A stretch of DNA of 64,000 nt from Evernia prunastri (lineage: Eukaryota > Ascomycota > Lecanoromycetes > Lecanorales > Parmeliaceae). The position numbers and the translations under genes were made by a program. The stretch lies in contig NKYR01000149.1 in NCBI GenBank assembly GCA_003184365.1, positions 1-64,000 of the forward strand. The letters are read 5' to 3'. The notes under the pieces were generated by a model. The model made no database searches. It saw only the letters and a program-made list of their open reading frames with translations, and was not told the DNA's origin. Positions 11,037 to 21,419 of the stretch are shown piece by piece (within the stretch, counting starts at the first letter, position 1; the number at the start of each line of letters is the position of its first letter).

Positions 11037-12057
11037 TTACTCATGGCCACTTCTGTTCCGCGACTTGAAATATCTGTTAAAGGTATCTGTGAGAATATCG
11101 TCGCTCAGCTGCATGTGTCCACCCTCGGCGATCCTGAACTCGAGCCTCCTTGCTTCGTCCAAAAAGCGTAAACCAATCCAGTCTTCCTGATAGATATCTC
11201 TTTCTTGCAACCTTGTTACTTCCTGACTCGTGGTATTAACCTCACTAAAAAAAGCACTCTCCTTAGGGACGACCGTTGTGTCATCTGCAAACATAAACAT
11301 GGCGAACCTGCCCAACTTCTTGATGTTCTCTTTGTAGGTGCCGTTTTTCAACTCCTTCTCGTTGTTTATGTCAGCCAAAAAGTTGCTGTATGCCAGATAA
11401 TTGTCCAAATCCTCCGGGTCTCGATAGTACTGCGCGGGCACCAGTCTACTTTGCGAAAATGAACCCCATGCATTGCCTTTCAGGACACCGCGCCAGGTCT
11501 GACACAACCAATCGTTGGCAGCACAATCTTGGAACTCACTGATACCGTTGTGCTGGCTTCCAAAGGTCACCAGACTCTGCACCCTTGGATTGTTGCAGCG
11601 CTCGATGTAAGCTCGAAGGAACTGGCCGCCCTGGGAGAAACCGAGCGCATTGATGGCAGGTGCTTTGGAAAGTATAGGGTGTGAGGCTAGATCATCACAT
11701 ACTTTCTGAACCTGCAGAGTCACATTTCCCAGAAAAGTGGCAGTACGGTCGGCAGAAGGATCATCATCAAGACGGATGTAGTATGTGGTCGTATTTCCAA
11801 TTGTGTCGTTGAGTAGCTCTCCAATCGATTGAAGGCCTTCAGCTCTGTAGCTAGAGACTATGAGTATAGTGATGGCAAGCCGCAAAAAGCATGACATACT
11901 TGTCACCGAGACCATGCCAAATTACCAGAGGCAGATTTGCTGGATCTGCCGAGCTTGCGACTGAATTGCCCTGCGGCAGGGGCTCTTGGGCAGGAGGCAA
12001 AGCGAATACAGATCGCAAAGCAAGTGGCAATAGCGCCCAGCAATACGTAAATGTCAT
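11037..12057 (-). CDS. PPT1: Palmitoyl-protein thioesterase
   Basis: Exons 12057-11900 and 11850-11037 give 323 residues; the intron has a GTATGT donor and a CTAG acceptor. It is an alpha/beta hydrolase that removes palmitate from cysteines of proteins in the lysosome or vacuole. A signal peptide covers about residues 1-20. The strand-1 motif VIWHGLGD comes next and the nucleophile serine is in GFSQGG. A likely catalytic aspartate is in MFADDTTVVP, and the histidine is in GGHMQLSDD near the C-terminus. Paired cysteines in CAANDWLC are usual for the family. The length is close to the roughly 306-330 of other PPT1 proteins. The intron splits the codon just after WHGLGD. Confidence 0.92.
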
Positions 12058-13048
12058 CCTGCGTAGAAGGCGGCGGGGCGATGAGGCGGTTGGAAGTAGG
12101 AACCGCCGTCTTTTTCTAGACCAGAGGTCGAGGGGGTGGTCGTAACTCAGAGTCCCTCTTGTCCTGTACGGAGATTCTGGACGCCAAAAGACCTCGAACG
12201 ATAGCCCTAACCCTAATGGTAAGAATAATGCGAGTACTTGCCTCCTTCGCGCCGGCGTCCTACCTTAGTCCCAAAGGCTAACAAGTTAGCGCTGGAACTA
12301 AGCTCAAAAAAGTCTAGATCGCTTCGCGGACTTTTGTTGTAGGACGCCTGCTCCAGAAACCCCGTTTTTATCCAAAACGAGCTTCGTGTCAACAAATTTT
12401 TGAATCAATCACAGATCCATCAATTCTCATCAAAACCACTTAGAAATATATACTACGACGCGTAGAATTATATAGCGAATTCGTTAGTAACAAAATCTAA
12501 CTCCCTACGGCAATATCCCGCGTTGTATACCTTACTAACCTTCGAGGACAGTTGACACCAGACCTATTACGTTCCCTATCTAAATGACCTAACCAACGGG
12601 TTACCTCTTTCCGGCAACGGGTCTCGGCGCTAGATTTCCTATCTCTCAGCGTCCGAGACCCTCCAAACACGGCATTCAAATCGAATTATCAATGATAGAA
12701 AGGGGGGGAGCATGTTGATCAAAAGTCCTAAACATGCCAAGACTTTTCGGATCCGGACCCGGACCCGGACCCGATAGCCAAACTTGGGCCATCTTCCGAA
12801 TATTACTATAAATTTCAGTATTCTAACTAGGGCAGTCGATTTTCGCTGTAGGCTTGGCATATTTAGAATAGAATACAAGAAACAGGGGGTTTTTGGTGCA
12901 GACCCCCTGCGGGGACCGACTCACTATGCAGCTAAAAATTAAAGTCACGGTCTAAGCAGGGGGTCGAAAGCTAATGGAGACAAGCGAGTACTATTTCTAA
13001 AGTTTTCGAAGAGAGCTTCTCACTCTACATGAGGAGCTCGACTTTAGT
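12058..13048. other. Divergent intergenic region with telomere-like motif
   Basis: This is shared upstream DNA of the thioesterase (-) and CTK2 (+) genes. It holds CCCTAACCCTAA (12205-12216, two telomere-type repeats), a run of GGACCC units (about 12751-12770) and an AGACCCCCTGCGGGG hairpin-like stretch (about 12899-12914). No coding region is supported. Confidence 0.6.
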
Positions 13049-14437
13049 ATGGCCTCATCTCAGATAACGGAGCAGATGGCGAATGGATATGTTGGTCCTC
13101 ACCCGTCTTATATCGAAATTGCAAAGCCGTATATCTTCGAACCCAAAATCCAAGAATGTCTCATCGGTGCTGGAGTGTCAGAAGCAAAGGATGACAGCAT
13201 TCGACTTCAGGGAGTGGCCTGGATTGACAGCGTGAGAAAAGCTATGCACCTGTAAGGAGAGACTGGTTGCATCTCTCGAAGCTCAACAGCTGAGATGCAT
13301 AGGCCTGTTCGAACTTACAACACTGCAGCTGTCTATTATCACAAATTTCGTTTAGTGCATCCCGATAGCAATGGCTATATTGTGAGCTTTAGAGAACCCT
13401 GAGTAAGTCTCCTCTTCTAATGGCATCATAGGACGCCGCAGCGGCAGCACTTTTCGCGGCCTGTAAGATCGAGGATACGCTGAAAAAATCCAAGGAAATT
13501 CTTTGTGCTGCGTACAATCTGAAACTCACGCCGGCAGAGCAGCTTACTCCAGATGACCAAGTACGTGCGCATCTAATCCGGAAATCCGGAAATCCAACTA
13601 TCTCCTGATCATGAACAGCTGTTTGAGAATCATTCAAAGACAATCATCGGTCTGGAACGTCTCATGCTTGAAGCGTCAGGCTTCGATTTCAGGAATCGCT
13701 ATCCCCAAAACCTTGTGCTGAAAATGGCAAAGCATTACCATGTAGATCGAGACACGGTAGGCAAAACTGCTTATAACATATCTCTGGACCTCTATCGTAC
13801 CTTCGCTCCGCTCAAGCAGACGACCGCTACCATGGCAATTGCATGTGTCGAGTTATCTGGGCGCATCTGCGAACGGCCAATTTCAGAACTAGAAGAAGGC
13901 AATGGTTACAAAAAATGGAGAATCTCTCGCCCTGAGGTCATGGGTACGCCCACAGATTACACTCAAACCAAAAGACCGTAGCTAATCATGCCAAATATAG
14001 AAACGCTGCTTGATCTCCTGGATTTGTATACTCACCATCGGGCGTCTACGATTGTCGGCCAAGATCACGCCCTAGAGACTTTCATTAGTATCCGCATTGC
14101 CCTAAATCAGGAAGCATCGGCCAACAGGTACCCACGCCACTGTCACAGTCACAAGAAGAAGTCCGTCACCAATGGCGCTAAAGCGGCAAACGGCATAGTT
14201 GATTCTAAAGCCAAGAAACTCATTACTCCAATTACTAGCCCTCGCGATGAATCCTTGAGAGACATTGCATCTCCAACGGCTAATGGCGGTTCGAAGCCTG
14301 GGCTGAAAGAGGGTACGGTTCGCTTCATGCTCAACCCGCAGCGCGCAAGAGACGAGAAGAATGCTGTGGCCGAATTCTTCAAGGTCGAGGAAGAAGACTA
14401 TGAGATCGAGGTTGAGAGGGAGAGACGTAGAGTCTGA
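13049..14437 (+). CDS. CTK2: CTD kinase cyclin subunit (CTDK-I beta)
   Basis: Five exons (13049-13251, 13303-13381, 13432-13560, 13619-13943, 14001-14437) give 390 residues with every junction in frame. It is a cyclin of the Ctk2/cyclin K group, partner of the kinase that phosphorylates Ser2 of the RNA polymerase II C-terminal domain. The first cyclin box spans about residues 60-200 with TAAVYYHKFRLVHPD, DAAAAALFAACKIEDTLKK and GLERLMLEASGFDFRNR. A second, shorter fold follows (TAYNISLDLYRTFAPLKQTT). The C-terminal 120 residues are basic and likely disordered. All four introns are short (about 50-60 bases). The gene is convergent with CDS1 downstream. Confidence 0.9.
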
Positions 14438-15067
14438 GCTTCCCCTGGGGCTAGATTTGGGCCTGACCTCTGACCATAGTAGGTACTTCCAGAGACTGAG
14501 CGCATTCGTCCATTCAGAATCGAAACCGAAGCCGCCATGGCAACATCTTCCAGGGAGGGTCTGGGAGGACGAAGCGGCAATGCGCCGATGCATTCGCATG
14601 AGGGTCAGCGAAAAGGCAATGGCAGGCCTGGGCATCAAGACCTGGTCCGAGAAGGTCTTCTTCCACTTATGAGAGACGAGCTCCCGGGGCGAGCCTCAAA
14701 GCGAAAGAAGAGACGTAGAGGCCGCTAGATACGGCCTTGGGGAAGAACAGAAGCCACCTTCAGAGCAAGTGGCTAGAAAGCTGTAAACCCGAGATCTGAT
14801 ATCATGTTGGAATTTCCGAGTGGCAAGAGCAGCGAGGAGAACTGATCACTAGTGCTAGCTTAAAAGCATTTAGAGAAGATGAGCGCCGCTTTTTGGTGTG
14901 AGGTATGTGTTAGACCATCATAAGGATCATCAGCATTATTGTAAAAGACCAAAGTACCTACTTTCAATATGCTAGGCTATCATTGCACCCACTGTCCATG
15001 CATGCCATCCTAATATTAAAATCCATACAACACTATTCGTCTTCCATGAATTTCCTTGAAGCTCCCT
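14438..15067. other. Convergent intergenic region
   Basis: This stretch lies between the stops of CTK2 and CDS1. A few short frames are open directly after CTK2 (to about 14730), but they have no recognisable family or splice logic and probably are 3' UTR. Nothing else is seen. Confidence 0.55.
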
Positions 15068-16674
15068 TCACCTCTTCTTCCCGACCGCTCCTGTAAGGCA
15101 GTCCAACAATCGTTCTTCCACGAATCCCTGATTGACCATATACTTGCTCAAACCCTTCACTACCTCCACCAGCTCCTCAGCGTCTAGCCCCTGAATCGCC
15201 CTCTCCATCACATCCCCTACGCTAGCCTTATATATCGCAATGAAGCTCTGATAGTACATGAAAGCAAAAAATCCCATGATAAACTGGCAGTCCATACGAT
15301 CGGTTATTCCTCCGTGGCCCGGAATGGATTCGCCGAAGTCCTTGACCTTGAAGGTACGTTTGAGACCCGAGGCGAAGAAGCCGCCGAAGGGCGCGATGAG
15401 GGAGGCGAATGTTGCGAAGACGAGGATGTGAAACTGCATGGGGGCGATATGAACGGTGGAGGAGATGTGGAGGGAGGCTGGGAGAGGGAGGTTGGTGAGG
15501 AAGGAGGGTATATGGTAGGCCTGATGTATGAAAACGGGGTTTGGAGTGCAGGAGAGACCCGTGAATATGTTCGCGCCAAGGTCCTAAGATTTGATTAACT
15601 TGAAGATACGAAATTGGGTGGATTAGGTCTTAATACATTTACTGGGCAGATGAAGTATTTGTAACGCATCAATACGTTCGTCATGGCAAATCCGAAGATG
15701 ATCGTACAGATCCACGCTCCAACAAAACCCTCAACAGTCTTCTTAGGTGAAAGCTTGATGAGTTGAGTACGACCGAAGGCAATTCCGCAGATGTAGGCGA
15801 AAATATCGTTGGTGATAACCAAGGATGCTGGGAGGAAGAACCAAATCATCCCCTCGAAAATGTTGTTCATGATGAAATGAGCTTGTACGACGATTAGATA
15901 GAGGGCCATGTGCGTCCATGCGAACTGAGTGAATTGAAAACGGTAATGGCCTTTCTGGAGAGAGCCAACAAAGAAGACAAAACCTGCAATGGAGTCAGCC
16001 TAGCATTTCGCCTTCAGATTCAGCTGAGTGGGGGAGTTGGGTGGCTACAGCGGAGACGTACCAATGACATAGAGCATGAAGCTGATGAAGCGGTGGTGTG
16101 TTGCGAAAGGTAGCAAGACCTTGTCCACCAGCACAATATGCTTAAAGTAGTATATTACACTTTCTCCATAGAGAAAGTACATTGTAGTTCCCAAAAAATA
16201 CCAGTTCAACGACCTTGTGAATCGTAGATTTTTGGCCCTGCTTGGGACATTTGCAATAGCAATGACCTCCTTGAAAGACACAATCTGGATCCCCGTAACG
16301 ATGGCTATCACATATAGATGCCCGGAAAACATGGCAGTGAAGAAGCCCGCGATCATGACGAAAGTCCATATGGTCCGTGTGATGAAGGTTTGTTTTTTCT
16401 TTTCGTACTCTGATTGCGGTGGAGTCTCGGTCTCATCCTACAAAGTACGGGAGTCAGCATTGGTTTGTAACATAGGCCCGCCGCGGCGAGATTGATTCCT
16501 CTGCTTAGAGAGGTTTACTTCTTCCTTGCTCGATTCCAGTTTTCCATTCATACTCGTTCTAATTGGACTACCAGGCTCAGATACACCCTCGCTCTCAGAG
16601 ATGCTGGGCCTTCTTCCATTCTGATGGTTACTCCCCCTATGCTGAAATTGGACGTTGCGCCTTGGCTTGGCCAT
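15068..16674 (-). CDS. CDS1: Phosphatidate cytidylyltransferase (CDP-DAG synthase)
   Basis: Exons 16674-16519, 16437-16062, 15983-15643 and 15583-15068 give 462 residues. The enzyme makes CDP-diacylglycerol from phosphatidate and CTP in the ER membrane and feeds phosphatidylinositol and cardiolipin synthesis. An N-terminal charged, serine-rich cytosolic region of about 60 residues comes first. Some eight hydrophobic segments follow (for example FVMIAGFFTAMFSGHLYVIA). The family signature lies near the C-terminus: SGLKRTFKVKDFGESIPGHG followed by GITDR, with the metal-binding K-D and D. Intron 1 uses a GTAAAC donor; reading through it would meet a TAG at the acceptor. The start MAKPRRN is chosen over an upstream in-frame ATG because family members begin similarly. 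It is divergent from Rad26. Confidence 0.93.
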
Positions 16675-17229
16675 GGCTCTTTGTAGGGGGTGCTCAGCTG
16701 CAAGCGGGCAGCTTCTATTCTCTATCACCAAGCAATACTTCAAGCAGACGCGTGTCACGGGAAAACTGGGAAAGCGGGACGCTCGCACTCCGTTGGAGTC
16801 GGGTAAGCACAATCAAGCCTTCGCTGCCTTGGAAAAAAGAAGCATATAGAGCGGGTGAGGGAGAGCGCCAGCAGCTGTCGACTGGAATATCTCTCGCCGT
16901 ACAATTTCAGCTTCGGACCTGACGGCCGCCAGAATTCTGAAAATATGTCAAGAGTGTCGGCATCCACGTTGAAGACGTGAAGTAAGTGGTAGTAGTATTC
17001 GAAGGCTGACTACCAAAAGTTAAAACGTGCAGCTCAAGCCTCAACCAGGCCGTCCTGACGGTTCTAACTTCTGGTAATCCTCAGCCCTAGCCGTGCCGGT
17101 TTTTCCCCGCAAGCCGTGCGAGGGTTATATTTAATACATATCTTACTTTATGCTTCACGCCTTCACATGTCAATACCTACTTACATTGTCAACTTGTAGA
17201 GCTCCTCATGCGGGGGTACGACGAGTGTC
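16675..17229. promoter_or_regulatory. Divergent promoter region CDS1/Rad26
   Basis: The 555 bases between the two start codons hold the upstream regions of both genes. I see no defined element beyond a T/A-rich patch near 17130-17160. Confidence 0.45.
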
Positions 17230-19803
17230 ATGGACGACCAGGGCGGCGAAGATGACGACTACTCAGATGATGATCTAGACGCTTTACCGGACCATGCGTT
17301 CCGTCAACTCCAACAAACTGCAGTACAATCAACACAACAACCGAGCCTGAGTGCACAGGTCCAGCTTCCTGCTTTAAAACAATATGTAGGGTTAGCAGGG
17401 GGCCTTGGACGAAAATTGGTTGAAAAATCCGCGAGTCATGCTGTTGACCAACACGCGCTTCAGGCGCCATCCTCCGACTACGGTGACTTCGATGAGGAGA
17501 TGTTGGACGGCGAGATCTTTGACGCTGCCGAGGACCCTGCTCTAGCTGCGAGATATGAAACTGGTACTAGTGGAAAAGAACCTCAAGAGTATTTTCAAGG
17601 AGAGCAGATGCTGCAGCGTTATTGCACAGACCAACTCAAGTCAGGGCCCGTTGAAGCGCAGCAACGTGTCTATCAGCAGGAAGCTGTCGGTGTATCTTTA
17701 TCCAATGCGAAGGATTCCGGAGTCCTGACCGCTACAAGGCAAGCAGCAAGAGCTGCACAAATGGTGAATCAAAGCCCTACCGGCTCGCAGAGTGCGGATG
17801 TGAACGCTCTTCAGGCTCGAGTCCAGAAGGTGGGCTTATCCCTTTCACGCCCGTACAGGAATTTCTTGCTTATAATTTTATTCAGCTGCTACGTGAACGG
17901 GAGGAACTCAAACAGGCCATTCAAAGTGCCAACAACAATGCCTATTCAAAGGCTGGCGAGATTGCTATTGTGCGAGCCAATGCAACGAAGGTCGAAAAGG
18001 ACTTCGAGAATCGAACGATAGCTTTACAGAAATTGCACGCCGATGAAGCAGCCCGACAGAAGATGGAAGTAGAGAAGGCACGTGCAGAGCTTCAGAAGAT
18101 TGCCACAGAGAAAGATTTTCTTGAAAATGATCTTGCGGAAGGAACCACACAGATAAGAAACCTGCAGAAGGCTATCAAGCAAGGAGGAGACAAGTATTAC
18201 GAATCCAAGATTAATGGCAAGGAAAATCAGCCCGTTACTCCGAAGAAAAACAAAGCTTTGGCTTATGCCGATGGCTTCGACGATGAGGAATTACAGCCCA
18301 TGTCGCCTTCCAGACTAGTCATCAGATCAAAAGTGAACACTCCCAAAGCTGGGGCTAAAAGAAAACGGAAGCCCACAGAAGCTAGCCCTATTAAGCCATT
18401 GCAGCTCACGCAACCAATTCAAATCGACTCGTTTGAAGAAGCGGCTCAACCTCAGAGAAGCGATGCTCTGTCAGCTAATCGTCAACTATCGCGGCCTGTT
18501 CCAGTACGGCAGGACCAGAAGTTCAAGGTACGGGTTGCGAAACGCATTGGAATCACAAAGCTAACATATCTCCAAAGCTTACACAGAAATTGCTCGACCA
18601 TCGCCTCACACCTGACGAGCCAAGGACATTAGAGCGTTTGGCAGCATTTTCGTTCCCGTCTAACCAAGAGCTCGCTCTCTCCACCATTCTACTTGATAAG
18701 ATTTCGACACTTAGTTTCAGACCAGCCTCTAATAATTTTGCGGCTGCACTTAGTCTGATCGTCATCTCGATATGGTCGCAATGTATGGAAGAAAGATATG
18801 TAAGCAGTTTTTCGTCTACCTTGCCTGGAGTTCTTTCTTGGCTGACTGTCTAGCTCAGCATCAGCCGGTGCATCTCCTCGTGGATCTGGTCAAGCTTATC
18901 CTTGTGCTCAATCCAATAAAGACAGCACCGGAACTCACGAACGACTTAATGAGTCTCGTCCAATCGACTGCCGATGTGATACTCGTGCCCCGCTGCAAAA
19001 AGGAGTCACCTCGGAAGGACAGAGCAAACATTAGCTGCATCGAGTGTCTTCAGATAATGCAGATTATGGCGGATGATTGCTCTTGTGACACAGAAGAGAG
19101 AGTACGCTTCTGGCGCACTATGCGCTTCGATTTCATAATGATGCTCCTCAACTTCATCAACCCTCTTGATGAAATTAACACAATGCTCAGTATGCTCCAT
19201 ACGAGCGTTTTGGATCAATCCTTCGCTATGATCATTCCTCCAAATAATGGACAGCAAGACGCATCCGAAGCTCATATCCTTGACAATCTCTCTCATCTGC
19301 TCATCAACACTCCTCGTACTTCACCAGGCGGAAAGCCATCCGATGCCGCCGAGCTGTGTGGAGTCCGTCTCCGTGTCCTTTGCTTGATTGAAGCAATGTG
19401 TAACACTCCACACGGCAGTGAAGCGCTTGCAAAACATCGACTTGTCATCGGCTACTTGATACGCGTTATGAATGATGAGCTCGACCGAGTCTACGATTAT
19501 CAGTATGGGTACGAGCAGAGGATCACACTCGTCAATACCTCCACTCGACTGCTTTACCACCTTACATCCAACTACGCTCATCTTGTTAATATGCAGGCTC
19601 GCCTCTCCGTGGTCCCTGGCGGCGAAAAGAAATTCCTAATCGCTCTCACCCGTCTCGCATTCAGCGAGGGAGGGTTCTACGAGCAAGGTATTGAGGATGA
19701 CGTTGTGGATTGCGCCCATCAGATGCTGGAGGCCAGGGTCAGCCCTGAAGAGGCGGAGCAGTTGGTTGAGGCATTTTCAAGCGCCCCGTTGAGTAGGAAG
19801 TAA
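17230..19803 (+). CDS. rad26: DNA damage checkpoint protein Rad26/UvsD (ATRIP)
   Basis: Exons 17230-17829, 17886-18527, 18578-18799 and 18859-19803 join in frame to 802 residues. The protein resembles fungal Rad26/UvsD, the ATRIP partner that brings the ATR-type checkpoint kinase to RPA-coated single-stranded DNA. The N-terminus is acidic (DDYSDDDLDALPDHAF, then DYGDFDEEMLDGE), as expected for an RPA-binding segment. A coiled coil spans about residues 190-300 (LLREREELKQAIQ..., KVEKDFENRTIALQKLHADE). The second half is helical and repeat-like, as in ATRIP. The last intron is placed to keep ERY joined to HQPVHLLVDL. The call rests on overall architecture and recalled family resemblance, not on a short catalytic motif. 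Confidence 0.8.
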
Positions 19804-20314
19804 TACGACCTCCTTCTGGATTGCGAAATCTTGATGCCTTTATTGTAGACATATTTTCATATTTGGCTTGGCGTTGCAATGAGTGGACAGTTCGTGGGCG
19901 TTACTATAGATCAAGTGTTGCCTGTGCGTACAGGTTCTGTCACCCTTAAGAGCGAGGAGCGAGCGAAACCAAAAAATTGACGTTCCTTGGCAGTGAGTTC
20001 GATTCTGGGTTACTGCTGCAGCCTAGCAAAGAAATTCATGATACAAGACCAAGTGCCGGTCAAGATCCATTCGAACCATACGAAATCCCGACAGAACCCG
20101 GAGGAAACCTGACGGAACCTACGCTCGCTGTGGCAAATCACACTCCAGGACTGCCCTCTGCCGGTTTGGCAAGCCTTTGCTGGCTTTCCGCGCTGCGCCA
20201 GATACAGTTTGGAGATCTTGTACCCCGTGTCCAGGCAAAAGTGGTCGAAAGGGTTGCATATGAAGACAGCGAAGCGCCTTGCGAAGGGCCGTGCGGGGGT
20301 TGAAATGTCATGCA
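19804..20314. other. Convergent intergenic region
   Basis: This lies between the Rad26 and MED21 stops. A 108-codon frame is open on the + strand (19977-20303), but it shows no family resemblance and overlaps likely 3' UTR, so I do not call it a gene. Confidence 0.55.
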
Positions 20315-20866
20315 TCACCGCTTTATCACCCCAATAATGCCATCGACCTTGCCCAACCAAAGTTCCCTCTGGTCTTCAGCCTTCTTCCGCTCTTCCAATG
20401 CTTGTTTAAGCTCCGCATCTAGCTCCGTGATCCGCGTCTCCTGTTTTTTCTGACTGTTCTCTACACCTGGTAACACACTGATGAGATACTCAATCTGCTT
20501 TGTTTTGAGTAGTAGATCTTGGGCTAGTTCTCGCTGGGCGGATGCGAAAGTGGTGGGAGTGTCAGGACGTTGTTCTGATGGGTAGGACGAGGAGTCAGGA
20601 TGCTCTTGCTGCGAAGTGGGTGGCTCATGGTTTGAATGTTCGTTGGTGTTAGCGTTGCTATTGTTGTGGGTGCGTTGAGAGTTGGTAGGAGGTGGGGGTT
20701 GGAGGGCGGAGGAAGTGTGGTGAAGGGATAGATAACGGATGGAAGCGTAGAACTGTGTTGCTAGCTTTGGTGCGTGTTAGTCATTACGTTCAGGTAAGAA
20801 GAGCAGACGTAAACACTATCTTACTTGATCGTAGCAATCTTGAAGCTGTGTCAGTCGATCGGCCAT
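20315..20866 (-). CDS. MED21: Mediator complex subunit 21
   Basis: Two exons, 20866-20825 (42 nt) and 20764-20315 (450 nt), give 163 residues. Exon 1 encodes only [14 protein letters not shown], the hallmark start of MED21/Srb7, and exon 2 continues [16 protein letters not shown]. After an N/H/P/Q-rich linker come the conserved block [20 protein letters not shown], then YLISVLPGV and a charged coiled coil to the stop. MED21 pairs with MED7 in the middle module of Mediator and carries transcription signals to RNA polymerase II. Exon 2 has no usable start codon, so the gene is invisible to ATG-based ORF scans. The intron is 60 bases with a GTAAGA donor and an AAAG acceptor. The length is normal for the family. 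Confidence 0.9.
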
Positions 20867-21419
20867 TATGTTGTCGTTATGGCAAATAATTTTACTATGT
20901 ACGTTAAGTATTTAGGTGAGTTATGCCCAAGAGGACCCTCGTACGAGTACCTCAGCAACGAACCCCACATGCCGCAAACCCTAAACCCTAAGGTGATTAC
21001 ACGTACCTAGGTACCTTAGGCACCTTACCTTAAGGTAAGGGAATATCAGAACACGAGAATAGCAGGGTATATGTGAGCTGGTACCATCTAAATGCTACCA
21101 GACCTGCCTGCTGTGCCAACAAATGTTACCAGGGTGAAGCCAGAATCTTCGGGCAGTCGAAACCCATCACTCTGGTGCGTCCCCAGAATGACTTGGTGAC
21201 AAGAGATTGTGTGAAGCCGAATAGAGGATTGAATGCTTCATGAGAATCTATAAGAGTGAGAATCCATAATTCCAAGACAAAGCGCCAAGTGTTAAGAGTA
21301 CTAGGCTTGCTAACAGCGCTTATTTGTTCTGCTTCGGGCTTGCTGGTTAAAAATAACGGAATAAGAACCTGTGGGTATCTCAAAGGAAACCCCATGTTTA
21401 CAAGTCACAGTGATCCATC
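20867..21419. other. Intergenic, motif cluster
   Basis: This lies upstream of MED21 and downstream of the phospholipase. It holds CCCTAAACCCTAA (about 20979-20991) followed by a dense TACCT/AAGGTA cluster with the palindrome ACCTTAAGGT (21006-21040). A 90-codon minus-strand frame at 21126-21395 has no recognisable family and is not called. Confidence 0.55.

Noticed and set aside
14361..14730. Two overlapping plus-strand frames at the 3' end of CTK2
   Set aside because: They overlap CTK2 in other frames, end in low-complexity basic runs and have no separate start or splice support.
19977..20303. 108-codon frame between Rad26 and MED21
   Set aside because: No recognisable family, no signal peptide or domain, and it lies in the convergent 3' region of two sound genes.
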